64,000 nucleotides of DNA from Planctomycetota bacterium. GTDB taxonomy: Bacteria > Planctomycetota > Phycisphaerae > UBA1845 > UTPLA1. This document shows positions 60,547 through 64,000 of this stretch, one piece after another. A program made the position numbers and the translations under genes. Location of the stretch: assembly GCA_003576905.1 (NCBI GenBank), contig QEVG01000002.1, forward strand, positions 222,215 through 286,214, given 5' to 3'. Every line of letters begins with the position of its first letter. Within the stretch, counting starts at the first letter, position 1. The notes under the pieces are model-generated. The model ran no database searches, had not been told where the DNA came from, and worked only from the letters and a program-made list of their open reading frames with translations.

Positions 60547-61494
60547 ATGGCCCGCCGTGTGCCGCCCCGTGACGACCATCAGCCGGATCTCTTCGCCGCC
60601 AGCTTCTCCGACATTCCCGTGCGTGATCAACGGGATACGATGGAGCGGCCGTTCTTCAGCCTCGCCAAGAAACCGCGGCTTGATCCCATCGAGTACAAGG
60701 TCGGCAACGTCTGGGTCGAAGTCAGCCCCAACCCGCAGTTCGGCATGGCCACAATCTGGGACGCCGACATCCTGATCTGGGCTTCGACGCAGATCACCGA
60801 GACGCTGGACCGCGGGGACAAACCCGCCAAGACCATCCGCTTTCATCCCTATAACCTGCTGCGATCCATCCGTCGGACAACGGGCGGCGCGGATTACATG
60901 CGCCTCCGCGCCGCCCTGGAGCGGCTGACGCATACGGCTGTCCGCACCAACATCCGCAGCGACGGAAGGAAGAAATTCGCGTCTTTTCATTGGCTTGAAA
61001 GCTGGACTGAAACCATCGACGAGCGGTCCGGCGAGCCGACCGGCATGACTATCACGCTGCCCGACTGGCTCTACGACGGCATCGTACAGCGGGGAGGGGT
61101 CCTTACCATCCACGAGGATTATTTCCTCCTGACCGGCGGCATCGAACGCTGGGTCTACCGCGTGGCCCGCAAGCACGCCGGCCGGCAGCAGACGGGATGG
61201 AGCTTCACCATGCGGCAGCTTTACGAGAAGTCCGGCTCCGCGGCCCGCTTTTCTGACTTCGCCATCGACATTCGCCGCGTCGTGAAAGCCAACCAGTTGC
61301 CGGAATACGAGGTGTCAATGGACCGCAACGCTGATGGTGACGAGGTCGTTCGCTTCGTGCATCGGTCGCGCCTGTCGATGGACCACCCGCGGAGCGAACT
61401 GCCGCGATTCCCCGGACGGCGCCAGACGCCGAGAGGCATCTTTGCCGGATCGAGAAGATTCAACAGCTTACCCGGCAAAGAGTCGGGCGATTAG
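60547..61494 (+). CDS. replication initiator protein (RPA/RepA type)
   Basis: 315 residues of the RPA-type plasmid initiator family, known from alphaproteobacterial plasmids: 'RPFFSLAKKPRLDPIEYKVG', 'FGMATIWDADILIWASTQIT', 'YMRLRAALERLTHTAVRTNI' and 'HEDYFLLTGGIERWVYRVAR'. It should bind iterons and recruit host helicase. The iterons start in its last codons and continue downstream. It follows parA and its partner, forming a plasmid maintenance module. Confidence 0.9.
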   Translation: MARRVPPRDDHQPDLFAASFSDIPVRDQRDTMERPFFSLAKKPRLDPIEYKVGNVWVEVSPNPQFGMATIWDADILIWASTQITETLDRGDKPAKTIRFHPYNLLRSIRRTTGGADYMRLRAALERLTHTAVRTNIRSDGRKKFASFHWLESWTETIDERSGEPTGMTITLPDWLYDGIVQRGGVLTIHEDYFLLTGGIERWVYRVARKHAGRQQTGWSFTMRQLYEKSGSAARFSDFAIDIRRVVKANQLPEYEVSMDRNADGDEVVRFVHRSRLSMDHPRSELPRFPGRRQTPRGIFAGSRRFNSLPGKESGD

Positions 61495-61765
61495 GCGTAA
61501 CGCCGATTCTGACGAGCGCCGAAAAGCCCTCAGCGGCCAACGGAATCCACGGAGCCGCTGGCCCGCCGCGAATCATCGTGCGATCGGGCGCACGACCCTC
61601 GGGCGAATGGGCGCAGCCGGACGCGGACGATCAGGCGCAAACATTCGGGCGATCAGGCGCACCGCCCTTCCGAATCCGCTGCCAAATCAACCGCTTCCCG
61701 TGCCGCTAACGTCTTAACTACAAATATATTTATTAACTTCTTTAACGCCTAGCCCCTGTGGATAA
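61484..61765. other. probable replication origin: iterons, AT-rich stretch, DnaA box
   Basis: Five copies related to CGGGCGATCAGGCGCA start at 61484, 61577, 61600, 61624 and 61646; the last four are 22-24 bp apart, about two helical turns. An AT-rich stretch (61714-61746) follows and then TGTGGATAA at 61757-61765, the complement of the perfect DnaA box TTATCCACA. This is the layout of iteron plasmid origins. Confidence 0.75.
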
Positions 61766-62081
61766 CTTTCAGAAGGAAGGCCAGACCGGGACGAGAAGGC
61801 GACACCGACATGACAGGTGTTGCGCGATTGTCACAAGAGCCGTGACTTCGAGTCCGCGGAGAGGCGGTTGGGCATTCAAGGAAGATTCGAGCCAGCCGAA
61901 CCGCCTCACTTCGCAATAGGAAGTCCGTACAAGCGAGAAACGCGCTCTGTCGTCATGAAGCCACGTCCCAATTGTCGTTCGACGCGTCCTGCCACCTTCT
62001 ATTCAAATCTCGCGGCATTGATCCAATCAGGATGGTCTTATCAGTTTGACAATCGTCTCACTTCACCACAGACGGCCCGAA
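61766..62081. other. gene-free stretch after the origin
   Basis: I see no gene, no repeat of the tRNA-Ser 3' end and no strong hairpin. The right end of the mobile element may lie here or beyond the window. Confidence 0.4.
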
Positions 62082-63848
62082 TCACTCATTGGCCAAGAGC
62101 ACTTGCACGAAGCCATCCATGTCGCCCAAGTCAATGACTCCATTTGCAGAAAAGTCCGCGTGGTAGACATCATTCGGCACGCTGGAACCTGCAAAAAGCG
62201 CGGCTACAAATGGCGATATATCGAGACCATTTGCTTCGCCATCGCCATTCAGATCCCCATCGGGCAGGTGAAACGGGTAAGTCCAGGTGTCGCTGGAATT
62301 TCCGCTGGTCCAACCGCCGAAGACGACTGTATTCAGGCGAGAACTGTCGTATGCCATGACGAGTCCACTGCGGGCGCGAGGCGTGACGCTCGGCGACATG
62401 CTGGTCCAGTTTACTCCGTCCCATTCCCATGTATCAGAAAGCAGCACACCCCCGGCCCCAGCGCCGCCGAACAGCCTCGTCTTACTTTGGAGTTCATCAA
62501 ACGCCATTGCAGAAGTAGAGCGGGCCGCAGGGCTAACCGCGGGACCGCGCTGAACCCAATTGGTTCCATTCCACTCCCAGGTATCGCCCAAGAGAGATGG
62601 ATCCCCCTGACCGCCGAAGAGCACCACGACGCCACGGACACCATCGTACGATAGGCTGTGTCCCCCCCTGACCGGAGGCTTGTTTGCCGGACTTCGCTGC
62701 GTCCACGTTGCGCCGTCCCATTCCCATGTATCGTCCAGTCTGGGAAGCCCGCTGCCGCCACCCCCAAAAAGCACGGTGACGTTCCTTGTGGAATCGAAAG
62801 CCATCGCGTGGAGCCATCGCGCCGATGGTTTCACGGCCGGATTTCGCAGAGTCCAATTTGTGCCGTCCCATTCCCAAGTCTCGTTATTCGCGCCGCCAAA
62901 CGGACCTCCTCCAAACAAGACAACGATACCTCGTGCGCTGTCATAGGCCATTGCTGACCATCGACGCGCCGACGGGCTTGCCGCAGAACTTCGCTGAGTC
63001 CACACCAACCCATCCCACTCCCATGTATCCGAAAAGAAAACGCCGCTGTTGATGTTGTACCCACCGAAGAGCACACCGCGCTGGCGCGCACCATCGAATG
63101 CCATCGAATGCTGCGAACGTGCCAGCGGTGCGTCAGGAATTCGGATCGTCCAGTCGTTACCATCCCATTCCCAGGTGTCGGACAGCATCGTGTACAGGTT
63201 GCCTCGATAGCCTCCAAAAAGCACGCCCACGGCGCGCGACGTATCGAAGGCCATTGCATGACGGCCTCTTGCAATTGGGATCGACGACGGGTTGCGCATC
63301 GTCCAGCTCGATCCGTTCCATTCCCAGGATTCGCTCAAGTAGCCGGCACCGTTTTGCCCGGCAAAAACACTCGAGACATTGCAAACACTATCGAAGATCA
63401 TGGAATGGTACGCCCTTCCAGGTGGGCTATTCGGCGGGAAGCGCTGCGTCCAGTTGATCCCGTTCCATTCCCATGTATCGCCGAAATACGAAGATGTGCT
63501 TGGGTCGAGCCCTCCGTACATAACGGAGACGTTTCGCGTCGGATCAAAGACCAGCGCGTGATTGGTACGTGCGGGCGGATTCGTCGCAGAGGCGCGCTGC
63601 GCCCATGCGGAACCGTTCCAATCCCATGTGTCGTTCAGCGCCGAATTGAACGTTCCGCCGCCATGCAAAACGCTCACCCCACGAGCAGGATCAAAGGACA
63701 TCGCATGGTTGGCGCGCGCCGACGGATTGCTCGCGGAACTGCGCTGCGTCCAGGTTGAACCATTCCATTCCCAGGTATCGCCCCAATATCCGCTACCTTG
63801 ACGACCCCCGAATAGTACAATCACACCACGAGTCGAATCAAACGCCAT
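62082..63848 (-). CDS. Kelch-repeat protein with dockerin-like C-terminus, 5' truncated
   Basis: The visible part holds about ten Kelch units, each with 'DTWEWDG' or 'DTWEWNG', 'WTQR' and a 'MAFDSTRG...VLFGG' strand, building a beta propeller. The C-terminus 'LPDGDLNGDGEANGLDISPF' and 'DVYHADFSANGVIDLGDMDG' contains two calcium-type loops as in planctomycete secreted proteins. There is no signal peptide: the frame is open upstream only to a TGA at 63912 and the first unit is cut before its 'DTWEWNG' strand, with no other start codon. The gene has probably lost its 5' end and may be inactive. Confidence 0.75.
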   Translation of the reverse strand: MAFDSTRGVIVLFGGRQGSGYWGDTWEWNGSTWTQRSSASNPSARANHAMSFDPARGVSVLHGGGTFNSALNDTWDWNGSAWAQRASATNPPARTNHALVFDPTRNVSVMYGGLDPSTSSYFGDTWEWNGINWTQRFPPNSPPGRAYHSMIFDSVCNVSSVFAGQNGAGYLSESWEWNGSSWTMRNPSSIPIARGRHAMAFDTSRAVGVLFGGYRGNLYTMLSDTWEWDGNDWTIRIPDAPLARSQHSMAFDGARQRGVLFGGYNINSGVFFSDTWEWDGLVWTQRSSAASPSARRWSAMAYDSARGIVVLFGGGPFGGANNETWEWDGTNWTLRNPAVKPSARWLHAMAFDSTRNVTVLFGGGGSGLPRLDDTWEWDGATWTQRSPANKPPVRGGHSLSYDGVRGVVVLFGGQGDPSLLGDTWEWNGTNWVQRGPAVSPAARSTSAMAFDELQSKTRLFGGAGAGGVLLSDTWEWDGVNWTSMSPSVTPRARSGLVMAYDSSRLNTVVFGGWTSGNSSDTWTYPFHLPDGDLNGDGEANGLDISPFVAALFAGSSVPNDVYHADFSANGVIDLGDMDGFVQVLLANE

Positions 63849-64000
63849 CGAATGAAAGGCGCGTTCAGGAGGGCTGCTTGCCGGGTGAAGCTCAGTCCAC
63901 TGTGATAAGTTTCACTCAAAGTGAGACCAATCGTCTTTCTGAATTAAGGATGGTTTCTGCTGCCGGGTAGGTCAGCAGGCGTTGGCGGAGTTTTAAGTTC
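63849..64000. other. junction upstream of the truncated Kelch gene
   Basis: The Kelch coding signal stops near 63900. Beyond it lies 'GTGATAAGTTTCACTC' and sequence of different, AT-richer composition. It could be the end of an insertion sequence or a deletion joint, but the window stops before this can be told. Confidence 0.4.

Larger units (their letters stand above)
39102..61765. mobile_element. integrated conjugative or mobilisable element with plasmid replicon; right end not seen
   Basis: Left end is the 3' part of tRNA-Ser, where int reads into the tRNA. Content: int, xis-like gene, coupling protein, ParB, ECF/kinase, MobF relaxase, methyltransferase, ParA with ParG-like partner, initiator and origin. 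No mating-pair formation (VirB) genes are visible, so it is either mobilised by another system or has its T4SS beyond the window. The right boundary here is only the last element-type feature; no second att repeat was found. Confidence 0.75.

Noticed and set aside
61766..62081. Right attachment site for the tRNA-Ser element
   Set aside because: I looked for a copy of GGGGGTTCGAATCCCCC or the following CCTCTCCGA and found none; the right end remains unknown.
62082..63848. Repeated DNA words in the Kelch gene as a possible repeat array or CRISPR
   Set aside because: The repeats are in frame and code for Kelch units; spacing and variation are those of a protein repeat.

Overview
The window is GC-rich bacterial DNA that looks like a planctomycete, probably of the Phycisphaerae type. 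The clues are an ECF sigma factor directly followed by a giant Ser/Thr kinase with WD40 repeats, a Kelch protein ending in a dockerin-like 'GDLNGDG' segment, a short Rho without the usual N-terminal domain, and an XrtA/PEP-CTERM-type exopolysaccharide cluster. This assignment is an inference from gene content; there is no rRNA here.

Region 1 (1-20.8 kb) is ordinary chromosome. It holds a truncated DUF2723 membrane protein, a 33-residue very basic protein, acylphosphatase, rho, a DUF4382 lipoprotein, a 1.3 kb gene-free stretch carrying TTCAGGTT repeats, a quinone-oxidoreductase-like enzyme, purQ, larC, a GNAT acetyltransferase, an M32 carboxypeptidase and a MOSC protein. It ends with an HtrA protease carrying four PDZ domains, coupled to a catalytically dead HtrA relative.

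Region 2 (17.8-35.1 kb) is an exopolysaccharide locus. A leftward XrtA-type AAA ATPase with about 650 residues of added coiled coil diverges from a rightward run: export lipoprotein, Wzz-like chain-length protein, BY-kinase-like ATPase, FemAB-like protein, four glycosyltransferases, a polysaccharide deacetylase, an unrecognised protein and an O-antigen-ligase-like protein. Several match families named for the exosortase A system, but no exosortase and no PEP-CTERM substrate lies in the window. An M48 protease, a Spy-like protein, a PH-domain membrane protein and an ABM monooxygenase follow.

Region 3 (39.0 to at least 61.8 kb) is an integrated mobile element at the 3' end of tRNA-Ser(GGA). It carries a tyrosine integrase whose C-terminus is read from the tRNA gene, an excisionase-like protein, a VirD4-type coupling protein, ParB, an ECF/kinase pair, a MobF relaxase-helicase, a DNA methyltransferase among small ORFs, ParA with a small ParG-like partner, and an RPA-type replication initiator. 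Downstream of the initiator are iterons, an AT-rich stretch and a perfect DnaA box, so it looks like a plasmid replicon that integrates. No mating-pair T4SS genes and no right attachment site are visible.

The most interesting part is 56.4-60.5 kb. Two transcription units with unrelated cargo are each preceded by copies of one structured leader and followed by copies of one structured trailer. Beside them, TCGT/ACGA tetramers at strict 8-bp spacing look like a ParG-type centromere and operator. The window ends with a Kelch gene that has lost its 5' end.
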